A stretch of 64,000 bases of DNA, from positions 62,001 through 126,000 of the forward strand of contig NZ_AZNZ01000008.1 of the NCBI RefSeq assembly GCF_000510725.1. The letters are read 5' to 3'. This DNA is from Pseudoxanthomonas sp. J31. Lineage in GTDB: Bacteria > Pseudomonadota > Gammaproteobacteria > Xanthomonadales > Xanthomonadaceae. The notes under the pieces are model-generated. The model worked only from the letters and a program-made list of their open reading frames with translations, ran no database searches and had not been told where the DNA came from. Made by a program: the position numbers and the translations under genes. Positions 1 to 8,126 of this stretch are shown one piece after another (positions within the stretch are counted from its first letter, which is position 1; each line of letters begins with the position of its first letter).

Positions 1-1
1 C

Positions 2-727
2 TACCAGCGCCAGCGCAACATCACCCTGACCGCGGAACTGAGCGGGCGGCCGCTGGGCGAGGTGATGGAAGAGGTGCAGTCGCTGCCAAGCGTGCGCAAC
101 CTGCCGCCGGGCGTGGAGTTCCTCAACGCCGGCGACGCGGAGGTGTTCGTCGAGCTGTTCGTCGGCTTCCTGCTGGCGATGGTCGCCGGCATCGCCTGCA
201 TCTACATGGTCCTGCTGCTGCTGTTCAACCATGCGCTGATGCCGCTGACCATCCTCGTGGCGGTGCCGCTGTGCGCCGGCGGCGCGTTCGGTGCGCTGCT
301 GCTGACCCAGAACATGCTGTCGCTGCCGGCGCTCATCGGGCTGCTGATGCTGATCGGCATCGCCACCAAGAACTCGATCCTGCTGGTGGACTACGCGGTG
401 ATCGCCGAGGACGAGCAGGGCATGAGCCAGCACGACGCGCTGGTCGACGCCTGCCGCAAGCGCGCCCGGCCGATCATCATGACCACCCTGGCGATGGGCG
501 CGGGCATGATGCCGATCGCGCTGGGCCTGTCGGGCGATTCCAGCTTCCGCGCGCCGATGGCCATCGCGGTGATCGGCGGCCTGATCACCTCGACCCTGCT
601 GAGCCTGGTGGTGATCCCGGCCGCGTATACCGTGGTGGACGACCTGGGCGGATGGTTCGCGCGGCGCTTCGGCCGCGGTTCCGCGCATCCGCCGCAGCCG
701 GCGCGCGCCGTGGATGCGGCCGGCTGA
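2..727 (+). CDS. RND efflux pump inner-membrane subunit, C-terminal part (cut by window start)
   Basis: This is the C-terminal part of an inner-membrane, proton-driven RND exporter of the HAE-1/AcrB type. The reading frame is open from the first bases, so the start lies upstream of the window; about 241 residues are visible. The visible part ends the periplasmic porter region and then holds the last group of transmembrane helices, including the family motif GIATKNSILLVDYA, where a Lys-Asn pair precedes helix 11. The tail after the last helix is short and basic. The adaptor and outer-membrane partners must lie upstream, if present. A palindrome and a very strong hairpin terminator follow, so this is the last gene of its operon. 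The substrate cannot be deduced. Confidence 0.93.
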   Translation, partial: YQRQRNITLTAELSGRPLGEVMEEVQSLPSVRNLPPGVEFLNAGDAEVFVELFVGFLLAMVAGIACIYMVLLLLFNHALMPLTILVAVPLCAGGAFGALLLTQNMLSLPALIGLLMLIGIATKNSILLVDYAVIAEDEQGMSQHDALVDACRKRARPIIMTTLAMGAGMMPIALGLSGDSSFRAPMAIAVIGGLITSTLLSLVVIPAAYTVVDDLGGWFARRFGRGSAHPPQPARAVDAAG

Positions 728-742
728 GGCCCGGTAGTGCAC

Positions 743-766
743 TGCCCGCCGCGGCCGCGGCGGGCA
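743..766. repeat. Perfect 24-bp palindrome
   Basis: A perfect 24-base palindrome (TGCCCGCCGCGG followed by its complement) lies 16 bases after the RND stop codon. No T-tract follows. It probably forms a hairpin at the transcript 3' end, ahead of the stronger terminator at 821. Confidence 0.55.
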
Positions 767-820
767 TGTGCCGGAAGTCAGGCGCGTCGCGGGCTCCCTT
801 GCGCTTAGGATAGGGGTTCG

Positions 821-865
821 GCCGCGCCGGTTTCGCGCGTAGCGCGAAACCGGCGCGGCCTTTTC
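821..865 (+). terminator. Strong intrinsic terminator after the RND gene
   Basis: Two perfectly complementary 18-base arms (821-838 and 842-859) enclose a 3-base loop, followed by CTTTTCC. This is the longest perfect stem of any terminator I found in the window. It closes the RND operon and insulates the peptidase gene that starts 75 bases later. Confidence 0.9.
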
Positions 866-939
866 CGTGACCGATTCCACGCCGGGCCGCGTGCGCCGGA
901 GGGTCGGTGGTTGTGTTCCTGACAGGGGAGTAAGACGAA

Positions 940-2553
940 GTGGCGGGCATGCTGCGTAGCATGGTGTTGGCGGGACTGGTGGCGGCGTCGGGCGTGTCCG
1001 GCGCGCACGCAGGGGAGCCGGTGGACCTGGACATGGTGGCCAGGATCCGGCAGGAAGCATTCGCAAGGTCGCAGGCGCCGGCCAACCTCAAGGAGCTGAC
1101 CGAGACCGTCGGTCCGCGCCTGACCAATTCGCCCGCCTATGCGCGGTCGACCGAATGGGCCAAGGCCAAGCTGCAGGGCTATGGCCTGGCCAACGTGCAC
1201 GAGGAGGTCTACGACCCGGCGTTCGGCCGCGGCTGGGAATACCGCGCCTCGCGCGTGGAGATGTTGTCGCCGCGGCAGATGCCGATCCACGCGGCGCCCA
1301 AGGCGTGGACGCCGGGCACCCAGGGCCAGGTCGAGGGCGAGGTGGTCAAGGCCGCGCTCAAGACCCGCGAGGACCTGGAGAAGCACAAGGGCCAGCTGCG
1401 CGGCAAGATCGTGCTGCTGGACGACGCGCGCAAGTACAAGCCGAACGACAAGCCCGACTTCCGCCGCCACAGCCACGACGACCTGGGCGAGCTGCAGACC
1501 TTCCCGGTGCCGGAGGATGCCGAGGAAGGCGCGCAGCAGAAGCGCCTGGCCGAGTACCGCAAGCGCCAGGAATTCTCGCGCGAGCTCAACGCCTTCCTGG
1601 CCGAGGAGGGCGTGCTGGCGACGCTGTCGATCAGCTCCTGGGACAACGGCATCCTGCGCGTCACCGGCGGCGGCTCGCGCAAGGCCGGCGAGGCGGCGGG
1701 CGTGACCGAACTGGTGGTCGCCGCCGAGCACTACAACCAGCTGGTGCGCGCGGTCGAGCGCAAGCAGGACGTGCGCCTGCGCCTTGACATCGATGCCGGC
1801 TTCACCAGCGAGGAAGACCTGCCGGCGAGCAACGTGTTCGCCGACCTGCCGGGCGGCAGCAAGGCCGACGAGGTGGTGGTCATCGGCGCGCACCTGGACT
1901 CCTGGCACACCGGCACCGGCGCCAGCGACAACGGCGCCGGCGTGGTGGTGATGATGGAGGCCATGCGCATCCTCAAGGCGGTCGGCGCCAAGCCGAAGCG
2001 CACCATCCGCCTGGCGCTGTGGGGCGGCGAGGAGCAGGGCCTGCACGGCTCGGCCGGCTACGTCGCCAAGTACCTGGCCGACTGGCCGGAACCCACCGAT
2101 CCGGAGCAGAAGGCACTGCCGCGCGCGTTCCAGCGCGGTACCGGCCCGCTGCAGCGCAAGCGCGGCTACGACCGCTTCGCCGGCTACTTCAACTTCGACA
2201 ACGGCACCGGCCGCATCCGCGGCATCTACGCCCAGGAGAACCACGCCGTGGTGCCGATCTTCAAGGCCTGGCTGGAGCCGTTCCACGACCTGGGCGCGGA
2301 GATCGTGACCACCCGCAACACCGGCAGCACCGACCACGTCTCGTTCGACCGCGTCGGCCTGCCCGGCTTCCAGTTCGTGCAGGACCCGGCGGACTACTTC
2401 ACCCGCGTCCACCACACCCACCTGGACACCTACGACCACGTCGTGCCGGAGGACCTGAAGCAGGCCGCGGCGATCATTGCCTCGTTCGCCTGGCATGCGG
2501 CCAACCGCGACGAGCGCCTGCCGCGCAAGCCGTTCCGCGACCGCGACGAGTAA
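940..2553 (+). CDS. Secreted M28-family zinc metallopeptidase
   Basis: Predicted exported aminopeptidase/carboxypeptidase-like zinc enzyme, 537 residues. A signal peptide ends at about GVSGAHA (residues 17-24). A protease-associated-like insert follows (about residues 100-290), then the M28 catalytic core. The visible metal-site motifs are HLDSWHTGTGASDNGAG (His and bridging Asp), GGEEQGLHGS (catalytic and metal Glu), and HHTHLDTYDHV near the C-terminus (last His ligand). The GTG start is chosen because GGGGAG lies 9 bases upstream; an ATG three codons in (949) is an alternative. It is a single-gene unit bounded by hairpin terminators on both sides. Related Xanthomonadaceae proteins are annotated as M20/M28 peptidases; substrate specificity is not deducible. 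Confidence 0.92.
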   Translation: MAGMLRSMVLAGLVAASGVSGAHAGEPVDLDMVARIRQEAFARSQAPANLKELTETVGPRLTNSPAYARSTEWAKAKLQGYGLANVHEEVYDPAFGRGWEYRASRVEMLSPRQMPIHAAPKAWTPGTQGQVEGEVVKAALKTREDLEKHKGQLRGKIVLLDDARKYKPNDKPDFRRHSHDDLGELQTFPVPEDAEEGAQQKRLAEYRKRQEFSRELNAFLAEEGVLATLSISSWDNGILRVTGGGSRKAGEAAGVTELVVAAEHYNQLVRAVERKQDVRLRLDIDAGFTSEEDLPASNVFADLPGGSKADEVVVIGAHLDSWHTGTGASDNGAGVVVMMEAMRILKAVGAKPKRTIRLALWGGEEQGLHGSAGYVAKYLADWPEPTDPEQKALPRAFQRGTGPLQRKRGYDRFAGYFNFDNGTGRIRGIYAQENHAVVPIFKAWLEPFHDLGAEIVTTRNTGSTDHVSFDRVGLPGFQFVQDPADYFTRVHHTHLDTYDHVVPEDLKQAAAIIASFAWHAANRDERLPRKPFRDRDE

Positions 2554-2604
2554 GCGGGAGCGTCGCCAGCCAATGCCGGCTTCCCGCGCGGGAGGCCGGC
2601 CATC

Positions 2605-2635
2605 CCGGAGGCCGCGTTGCGGCCTCCGGCCTTTT
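2605..2635 (+). terminator. Intrinsic terminator after the M28 peptidase
   Basis: Perfect 11-base arms CCGGAGGCCGC and GCGGCCTCCGG with a 3-base GTT loop, followed by CCTTTTC. The T-run touches the stop codon of nth on the other strand, so the same stem may also stop transcripts arriving from nth. Confidence 0.85.
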
Positions 2636-3432
2636 CAGCCCTCGGCGCTGCCCGGGGTCTTGTCCGGGAAGCGGCAGAGGTCGCGGATCACGCAGCGCGG
2701 GCAGTCCGGCTTGCGCGCCTTGCACACGTAGCGGCCGTGCAGGATCAGCCAGTGGTGCGCGTCCTGCATGAACTCCGCCGGCACCGTGCGCAGCAGCGCG
2801 TCCTCCACCGCGCGCACGTCCTTGCCCGGGGCCAGCCCGGTGCGGTTGGAGACGCGGAAGATGTGCGTGTCCACCGCGATGGTGGGCTCGCCGAAGGCGG
2901 TGTTGAGCACCACGTTGGCGGTCTTGCGGCCCACCCCGGGCAGGGCCTCCAGCGCCTCGCGCTGGCGCGGCACCTCGCCGCCGTGCCGTTCCAGCAGGAT
3001 CCGGCAGGTGGCGATGATGTTGGCCGCCTTGGCGTTGTACAGGCCGATGGAGTTGATGTAGCGCTTCAGCCCGTCCTCGCCCAGGGCCAGGATCGCCTGC
3101 GGCGTGTTGGCCACCGGGAACAGGCGGCGGGTGGCCTTGTTCACGCCCACGTCGGTGGCCTGCGCCGACAGCGCCACCGCCACCAGCAGCTCGAACGGCG
3201 TGCTGTATTCCAGCTCGGTGGTCGGATGCGGGTTGAGCTCGCGCAGGCGCGAGAACAGCTCGCGTACTTCCGCCGGCGCCAACCGCCCGGCGCGGGCGCG
3301 GATGCGCGGCTTGGCCGCGGCCTCGCGCGCCTTCGCGGCCGTGCCGGCTTTGTTCGCGGCCGCGGGCCGGGCGGCCGGTCCCGGGACGGCGGCGCCGGGA
3401 CCCGAGGCGCGCTTGCGTACCACCTTGCTCAT
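2635..3432 (-). CDS. nth: Endonuclease III (base-excision DNA glycosylase/AP lyase)
   Basis: Removes oxidised pyrimidines from DNA and nicks the resulting abasic site. The core (about residues 52-258) carries the helix-hairpin-helix LPGVGRKTANVVLN with catalytic Lys170, catalytic Asp188 in AVDTHIFRV, and a complete [4Fe-4S] ligand set C-x6-C-x2-C-x5-C (Cys237, 244, 247, 253). At 265 residues it is longer than E. coli Nth (211) because of a roughly 50-residue Ala/Lys/Arg-rich, probably disordered N-terminal extension that could help DNA binding. The start codon overlaps the stop of the upstream small gene (ATGA), so it is translated from the same operon. Confidence 0.97.
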   Translation of the reverse strand: MSKVVRKRASGPGAAVPGPAARPAAANKAGTAAKAREAAAKPRIRARAGRLAPAEVRELFSRLRELNPHPTTELEYSTPFELLVAVALSAQATDVGVNKATRRLFPVANTPQAILALGEDGLKRYINSIGLYNAKAANIIATCRILLERHGGEVPRQREALEALPGVGRKTANVVLNTAFGEPTIAVDTHIFRVSNRTGLAPGKDVRAVEDALLRTVPAEFMQDAHHWLILHGRYVCKARKPDCPRCVIRDLCRFPDKTPGSAEG

Positions 3433-3791
3433 GGCTTGCGCCCCGCCGCCGCGCGCGCCCGCGCGCGGGCCAGGGCCGCCGCCGCCGCGGGCGGCAGGGC
3501 CGGGTTGGACGCGGGCGCGTCGGCCGGAACGGCCGCGGCGCGGCGCCGGGCCTCGCGCTCGGCGGCAATCCGCTCCAGCCGCGCGGCGCGCGCGCGGTGC
3601 CGCTCGCGCGCGGCCCAGGCCGTGCGCAGGCGCTGTTGCGCCGCAAGCAGCGGCGCGTCCTCCGCCGCGGCGGGCGAGGCGGGGTAGTCCATCAGCCCGG
3701 CCTGCAGCGCGGCGTCGAGGTCGCCATCGGCCAGCAGCGCGAGCAGGCGCGCGCGCTGCGCCTGGCGGGCCGGGTCCTGCATCGTCGCCAT
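3429..3791 (-). CDS. Small Arg/Ala-rich protein of unknown function, co-operonic with nth
   Basis: I do not recognise a family. The product is 120 residues, very rich in Ala, Arg and Glu, probably largely alpha-helical or coiled coil (about residues 45-85) with an Ala/Pro/Arg low-complexity tail. No signal peptide or membrane segment is visible. The start is taken at the first of two close ATGs (3791; the other is 3782) because it lies 7 bases after the crotonase stop, and its stop overlaps the nth start by ATGA. The tight packing on both sides is the main evidence that it is real. The basic tail would suit nucleic-acid contact, but that is inference. Confidence 0.65.
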   Translation of the reverse strand: MATMQDPARQAQRARLLALLADGDLDAALQAGLMDYPASPAAAEDAPLLAAQQRLRTAWAARERHRARAARLERIAAEREARRRAAAVPADAPASNPALPPAAAAALARARARAAAGRKP

Positions 3792-3798
3792 CGCCCGG

Positions 3799-4581
3799 TC
3801 AGCGGTTGCGGAACTGCGGGGTGCGCTTGCCGAGGAAGGCGGAGGTGCCCTCGCGCATGTCCTCGGTGGCGAACAGCAGGGCGAACTGCGCGGTCTCGAA
3901 CTGCAGGCCTTCCTCGATCGCGCACTCGCCGCCGACCACCACCGCGTCCAGGACCGCGCGCAGCGCCAGCGGCGCGGCCGTGGCCAGGCTGCCGGCGAGG
4001 GTGGCGACCTCGGACTCGAGTTCCGCGGCCGGGACCACACGGTTCACCAGGCCCAGCTGAAGGGCGCGGGCGGCATCGATGGGCTTGCCGAGCAGGCACA
4101 GCTCCAGCGCCGCGGCGCGGCCGCACAGGCGCAGCAGGCGCTGGGTGCCGCCGAAGCCCGGGACCAGGCCCAGGTTGATTTCCGGCTGGCCCAGGCGCGC
4201 GCTGTCGGCGGCGATGCGCAGGTGGCAGGCCATGGCCAGTTCCAGGCCGCCGCCCAGGGCGTAGCCGTTGACCGCGGCGATCACCGGCTTGGGCATGCGC
4301 TCGATCCGGCGCATCAGGCGCTGGCCCAGCAGGGAGAACTCGCGTGCCTCGATCGGGCCGAGCTGGTTCATCTCGGCGATGTCGGCGCCGGCCACGAAGG
4401 CCTTGGGGCCGGCGCCGGTGAGTACCACCACGCGCACGGCGGTATCGGCCGACGCCGCGGCAAAGGCCGCGTCCAGCGCCTCCAGGGTCTGCCGGTCCAG
4501 GGCGTTGAGCCGCTCGGGACGGTCGATGGTGATGGTGCGGACGCCATCGGCGTCGCGGACGGTGACGGGACTGGACGCCAT
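3799..4581 (-). CDS. Enoyl-CoA hydratase (crotonase family)
   Basis: Cytosolic crotonase-fold enzyme, 260 residues, probably hydrating trans-2-enoyl-CoA in fatty-acid or amino-acid breakdown. Both catalytic glutamates of true hydratases are present: Glu114 in [12 protein letters not shown] and Glu134 in [19 protein letters not shown]. The oxyanion-hole segment [11 protein letters not shown] is also intact. It is the first gene of a three-gene operon with the small unknown protein and nth. The pairing with a DNA glycosylase has no obvious metabolic logic. Chain-length preference is unknown. Confidence 0.93.
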   Translation of the reverse strand: MASSPVTVRDADGVRTITIDRPERLNALDRQTLEALDAAFAAASADTAVRVVVLTGAGPKAFVAGADIAEMNQLGPIEAREFSLLGQRLMRRIERMPKPVIAAVNGYALGGGLELAMACHLRIAADSARLGQPEINLGLVPGFGGTQRLLRLCGRAAALELCLLGKPIDAARALQLGLVNRVVPAAELESEVATLAGSLATAAPLALRAVLDAVVVGGECAIEEGLQFETAQFALLFATEDMREGTSAFLGKRTPQFRNR

Positions 4582-4750
4582 GGGGCTCCTTGTCGGTACG
4601 GTTCGGGAATGTGAAGGAAGCGGCGGAACTTCGCGGGTCCGCCACGGTCACAGGCCTGTCCCGCGCGCTCTGGCGCGGGCAACCAAGCGGCGGCTATCCT
4701 AGCGCGTCGAACACCCGGGGCCGACCGTCCCCCTTCCGGAGAAGAACTTG

Positions 4751-5452
4751 ATGAAGTTGCGTCCGATCGCTGTCGCCCTTGCCGCCATGGCCGTGGCCGG
4801 CAGTGCCCTCGCCCAGGACACCACGTCCGAGAAGGGCAAGCTGAGCTACTACTTCGGCTATGACTACGGCAACAACCTTGCCGAACTGCAGGCCCGCGGC
4901 GAGCAGCTCGACGTCAATTCGGTGGTCAAGGGCCTGCAGGACGCCCTGGCCAAGAAGGAGCCGGCGATCACCGCCGAGCAGCTGCGCCCGGCCCTGGAAG
5001 CCTTCCAGAAGCGCGAGCAGGCCCGCATGCAGGAGGCCAAGGCCCAGTACGACAAGGCCGCCGCGGAGAACAAGACCCGCTCCGACCAGTTCATCGCCAG
5101 CTACAAGGGCCAGGCGGGCGTGAAGACCCTGCCCAGCGGCGTGGCCTACAAGGTGGTCGAGGCCGGCAACGGTGCCAAGCCGACCCAGGCCAGCACCGTG
5201 CAGCTGGAGGTTGCCGGTCCGTACCCCTACGGCCAGCGCCCGGAGCAGGCGCGCCCGGCACAGCAGATCCCGTCGATCAAGGTCAGCGAGGTCGAGATGG
5301 CGGCCATGCGCGAGGTCCTGCTGCAGATGCCGGCCGGCTCCAAGTGGGAAGTCGCCCTGCCGCCGGACAAGGCCTACGGCGCCGACCCGCGCACCGGCTT
5401 CCCGCCGAACGTGGCGGTGGTGTTCGAGATCAAGCTGGTGTCGGTCAAGTAA
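4751..5452 (+). CDS. Exported FKBP-like protein, probably without isomerase activity
   Basis: Periplasmic protein of 233 residues resembling FkpA/Mip. The signal peptide MKLRPIAVALAAMAVAGSALA is followed by an alpha-helical N-terminal dimerisation domain (about residues 25-115, GKLSYYFGYDYGNNL onward) and a C-terminal domain that ends like FKBP (PPDKAYGADPRTGFPPNVAVVFEIKLVSV). The first half of the FKBP domain is degenerate: the usual VHYTGxLxDGxxFDSS stretch that supplies active-site Asp and Phe is missing, replaced by a Pro/Gln-rich segment. Peptidyl-prolyl isomerisation is therefore doubtful and a chaperone role more likely. The ATG at 4751 is preferred over the adjacent TTG; GGAGAAG lies about 8 bases upstream. 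Confidence 0.88.
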   Translation: MKLRPIAVALAAMAVAGSALAQDTTSEKGKLSYYFGYDYGNNLAELQARGEQLDVNSVVKGLQDALAKKEPAITAEQLRPALEAFQKREQARMQEAKAQYDKAAAENKTRSDQFIASYKGQAGVKTLPSGVAYKVVEAGNGAKPTQASTVQLEVAGPYPYGQRPEQARPAQQIPSIKVSEVEMAAMREVLLQMPAGSKWEVALPPDKAYGADPRTGFPPNVAVVFEIKLVSVK

Positions 5453-5534
5453 TACGCGGCGGCCACCGCCGTCCGTGTTGCTGCGCCGGCTTCGTGCCGG
5501 CGCAGTCGTTTCCGGCCCTGCAGGATCCCGTGAC

Positions 5535-6344
5535 GTGAGCGTTTCCCCAGACCTGGCTACCGTTTCCAGCCCGTGCATCGGGCTGTGCCGCCTGGACCGC
5601 GACGGTCTGTGCGAAGGTTGCCTGCGCAGCGGCGAGGAAATCGGTGCCTGGAGCCGGATGGACGAGGGCCAGCGCCGGCGCCTGATGGAGGAGGTCTTGC
5701 AGCAGCGCCAGCGGCAACGCCAGGTCTTCGTGCAGCGCCTGCGCGAGCGGGACGGCCTGCAGCGGGTGCTGCACCCGTTGCGCCAGCCGCCGCGCGAGCC
5801 GGGCTGGAACCGCGACGAACTGGCCGACCTGCTCGGCCCGCATGCCCCGGCCGAGGCCGCGGTGCTGGTTGGCCTGGTCCCGCGCGTGGAGGGCACGCGG
5901 GTGCTGCTGACCCTGCGCACCGATGGCCTGCGCCACCATGGCGGCCAGGTCAGCTTCCCCGGCGGAAGGGTGGAGTCGGCGGACCGCGGCGTGCTGGCGG
6001 CGGCGCTGCGCGAGAGCCACGAGGAAATCGCGCTGCCCGTGGGCCAGGTCGCGCCGCTGGGCTACCTCGATCCGCTGCTGACCATCAGCGGCTTCCGCAT
6101 CACCCCGGTGGTGGCGGCGGTCGACCCGGACTTCGTGCCGCGCCCGGAGCCTGGCGAGGTGGCGCAGGTGTTCGAGGTGCCGCTGGACTACCTGATGGAG
6201 CCGGCGCGCCTGCGCCGGATCGACATGGACTACCGCGGACGCACCCGCACCGTGCTGGAGTACGACTGGCCGGAACAGCGCATCTGGGGCGCGACCGCGG
6301 CGATCCTGTACAACCTGAGGAGACGCCTGGAGGAGGGGAGATGA
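5535..6344 (+). CDS. DUF1289-NUDIX fusion, CoA-pyrophosphatase type
   Basis: A two-domain protein of 269 residues. Residues 12-50 are a DUF1289 domain with a four-cysteine set (Cys14, 18, 26, 29; SPCIGLCRLD..CEGCLR followed by EIGAW), likely metal-binding. After a Gln/Arg-rich helical linker, residues 105-260 form a NUDIX hydrolase with the CoA-pyrophosphatase signature LLTLRTDGLRHHGGQVSFPGG just before the NUDIX box, which ends REsHEEIAL (Ala where Gly is usual). Predicted to cleave CoA or its derivatives to phosphopantetheine and ADP. The GTG start is the only one that places the DUF1289 motif near the N-terminus. The stop overlaps the sulfurtransferase start (ATGA), linking a CoA-processing and a sulfur-transfer enzyme. 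Confidence 0.88.
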   Translation: MSVSPDLATVSSPCIGLCRLDRDGLCEGCLRSGEEIGAWSRMDEGQRRRLMEEVLQQRQRQRQVFVQRLRERDGLQRVLHPLRQPPREPGWNRDELADLLGPHAPAEAAVLVGLVPRVEGTRVLLTLRTDGLRHHGGQVSFPGGRVESADRGVLAAALRESHEEIALPVGQVAPLGYLDPLLTISGFRITPVVAAVDPDFVPRPEPGEVAQVFEVPLDYLMEPARLRRIDMDYRGRTRTVLEYDWPEQRIWGATAAILYNLRRRLEEGR

Positions 6345-7210
6345 GCGGCATGCACTGGACCACCCTGGTGGACGTGCCCGCGCTGGCGGCGCGGCTGGAC
6401 GACCCCGGCCTGCGCCTGCTCGACGCGCGCGCGGTGCTGGCCGATCCGCAGGCCGGCGCCGCCGCGTTCGCGGCCTCGCACCTGCCGCGCGCGCGCCACG
6501 CCGACCTGGACCGCGACCTGTCCGACCACGACGTGCAGGGCGAAGGCCGGCATCCGCTGCCGCGCGCGGAGGATTTCGCCCGGCGCGTGGGCGCCTGGGG
6601 CATCGGCCCGGAGCACCAGGTGGTGGTCTACGACGCCGGCGACGGCAGCATGGCCGCGGCACGCGCCTGGTGGCTGCTGCGCCTGCTGGGCCATGCCCGG
6701 GTGGCGGTGCTGGACGGCGGCCTGGCCGCCTGGCGCGCTGCCGGCCTGCCCGAATCCGGCGATGGCGCCGGAGCGCCGGCGCCGCTGCCGCCGTATCCCT
6801 CGCCCGGTTACGACCAGGCCCGCATCGCCACCGCGGCGGACGTGCTGCAGCGGTTGGGCGAGCCGGCCGGCTGGCTGCTGGACGCGCGCGGTGCCGAGCG
6901 CTTCCGCGGCGAGGTCGAACCGATCGATCCGGTCGCCGGCCACGTGCCCGGCGCGGTCAACCGTCCCTTCACCCTGAACCTGCGCGATGGCCGCTTCCGC
7001 CCCGCGCAGGAACTGCGCGCCGAGCTGGAGCCGCTGCTGCATGGCTGGGCGCCGCCGGATGCGGTGCTGATGTGCGGCTCCGGCGTCACCGCCTGCCACT
7101 TGCTGCTGGCGATGGAGCACGCCGGGCTGTCCGGCGCGCGGGTCTACGCCGGGTCCTGGAGCGGCTGGATCGCCGATCCCTCGCGCCCGGTGGCGCGCAG
7201 CGCCCAGTAG
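6341..7210 (+). CDS. sseA: 3-mercaptopyruvate sulfurtransferase (tandem rhodanese)
   Basis: Transfers sulfane sulfur from 3-mercaptopyruvate (or thiosulfate) to thiol or cyanide acceptors. The 289 residues contain two rhodanese domains: an inactive N-terminal one (about 8-140, DLDRDLSD and VVVYDAGDGSMAAARAWW) and a catalytic C-terminal one with the persulfide loop CGSGVTACH (Cys245). The loop sequence CGSGVT is typical of mercaptopyruvate rather than thiosulfate sulfurtransferases. The ribosome site GGAGGGGAG lies immediately before the ATG, and the start overlaps the NUDIX stop by four bases, so the two are translationally coupled. Confidence 0.92.
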   Translation: MSGMHWTTLVDVPALAARLDDPGLRLLDARAVLADPQAGAAAFAASHLPRARHADLDRDLSDHDVQGEGRHPLPRAEDFARRVGAWGIGPEHQVVVYDAGDGSMAAARAWWLLRLLGHARVAVLDGGLAAWRAAGLPESGDGAGAPAPLPPYPSPGYDQARIATAADVLQRLGEPAGWLLDARGAERFRGEVEPIDPVAGHVPGAVNRPFTLNLRDGRFRPAQELRAELEPLLHGWAPPDAVLMCGSGVTACHLLLAMEHAGLSGARVYAGSWSGWIADPSRPVARSAQ

Positions 7211-7214
7211 GCCA

Positions 7215-7238
7215 CCCGGCGGGCCGCAGCCCGCCGGG
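7215..7238. terminator. GC-rich hairpin between convergent genes
   Basis: Perfect 10-base arms CCCGGCGGGC and GCCCGCCGGG with a CGCA loop, lying between the convergent sulfurtransferase and SDR genes. There is no T-tract, so it may be a weak bidirectional terminator or only a stabilising 3' hairpin. Confidence 0.5.
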
Positions 7239-7251
7239 GCGGCATCCGGGC

Positions 7252-8016
7252 TCAGAGCAGCATGCCGCCGGAGGCCTCGATGCGCTGGCCGTTGATCCAG
7301 GCCGTGCCCGGGCCCAGCAGCGCGGCCACCGCGCCGCCGATGTCGTCCGGCTGGCCGACGCGTCCCAGCGGGGTCTGCGAGGCGACCCAGGCATTGAGCT
7401 GGCGGTCGTCGCGCAGGCGGCCGCCGCCGAAGTCGGTCTCGATCGCGCCCGGGGCCAGGGTGTTGACGCTGATCCGGCGCTCGCCAAGTTCGCGTGCCAG
7501 GTAGCGGGTCAGCACCTCCACCGCGCCCTTCATCGAGCCGTAGGCCGAAGTGCCGGGCATGCTGAAGCGGGCCAGGCCGCTGGAGATGTTGAGGATGCGG
7601 CCGCCGTCGGCAAGCAGCGGCAGCAGGGCCTGGGTCAGCAGGTACGGGCCCTTGAAGTGGATCCGGTACATCTCGTCCAGCTGCGCCTCGGTGGTCTCGG
7701 CGAAGGGCACGTGCAGGCCTGTGCCGGCGTTGTTGACCAGGTGCTCGAACCGCTGCCGGCCCCAGCCGGCCAGCACCTCGCGCACGCGTCCGGCGAAGGC
7801 CGCGAAGCTGCCGCTGTCGGCCACGTCCAGCGGCAGCACCGCGACCCGGCGCCCGAGCGCCTGCAGCTCGGCGGCGACGGCTTCGGCCTCGGCGGCCTTG
7901 CTGCGGTAGGTGAGGATCAGGTCGTGGCCGGCGCGGGCCAGGTGGATGGCGGCGTTGCGGCCGAGGCCGCGGCTGCCGCCGGTGATCAGGGTGACGGGGG
8001 AGGCGGGGGTATCCAT
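7252..8016 (-). CDS. Short-chain dehydrogenase/reductase (FabG-like)
   Basis: NAD(P)-dependent oxidoreductase of the classical SDR family, 254 residues. The Rossmann nucleotide motif TGGSRGLG is at residues 13-20, NNAG near 94, the catalytic Ser in NISSG and the Tyr-x3-Lys pair in SAYGSMK, followed by the PGAIETDF segment. The Arg after the glycine motif suggests NADPH preference (inference). It is transcribed divergently from the adjacent LysR regulator across a 110-base spacer that carries an inverted repeat, the usual arrangement for a LysR target gene. The substrate is unknown. Confidence 0.93.
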   Translation of the reverse strand: MDTPASPVTLITGGSRGLGRNAAIHLARAGHDLILTYRSKAAEAEAVAAELQALGRRVAVLPLDVADSGSFAAFAGRVREVLAGWGRQRFEHLVNNAGTGLHVPFAETTEAQLDEMYRIHFKGPYLLTQALLPLLADGGRILNISSGLARFSMPGTSAYGSMKGAVEVLTRYLARELGERRISVNTLAPGAIETDFGGGRLRDDRQLNAWVASQTPLGRVGQPDDIGGAVAALLGPGTAWINGQRIEASGGMLL

Positions 8017-8069
8017 GGCGAGGCTCCGTGCGTGGGGAGGAATGGGACACGCACAGGCTATTGGTGCCA

Positions 8070-8094
8070 GATTGGCTGATAAACTCGGCTAATC
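8070..8094. promoter_or_regulatory. Candidate LysR operator (inverted repeat)
   Basis: Imperfect inverted repeat GATTGGCTGA-TAAAC-TCGGCTAATC (8 of 10 arm positions pair) in the middle of the spacer between the divergent SDR and lysR genes. It is AT-richer than its surroundings. Position and symmetry suit a LysR-type binding site controlling both genes. Confidence 0.5.
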
Positions 8095-8126
8095 CGATTT
8101 CTTTGTTCGCCTGTGGTGAACAGTCC

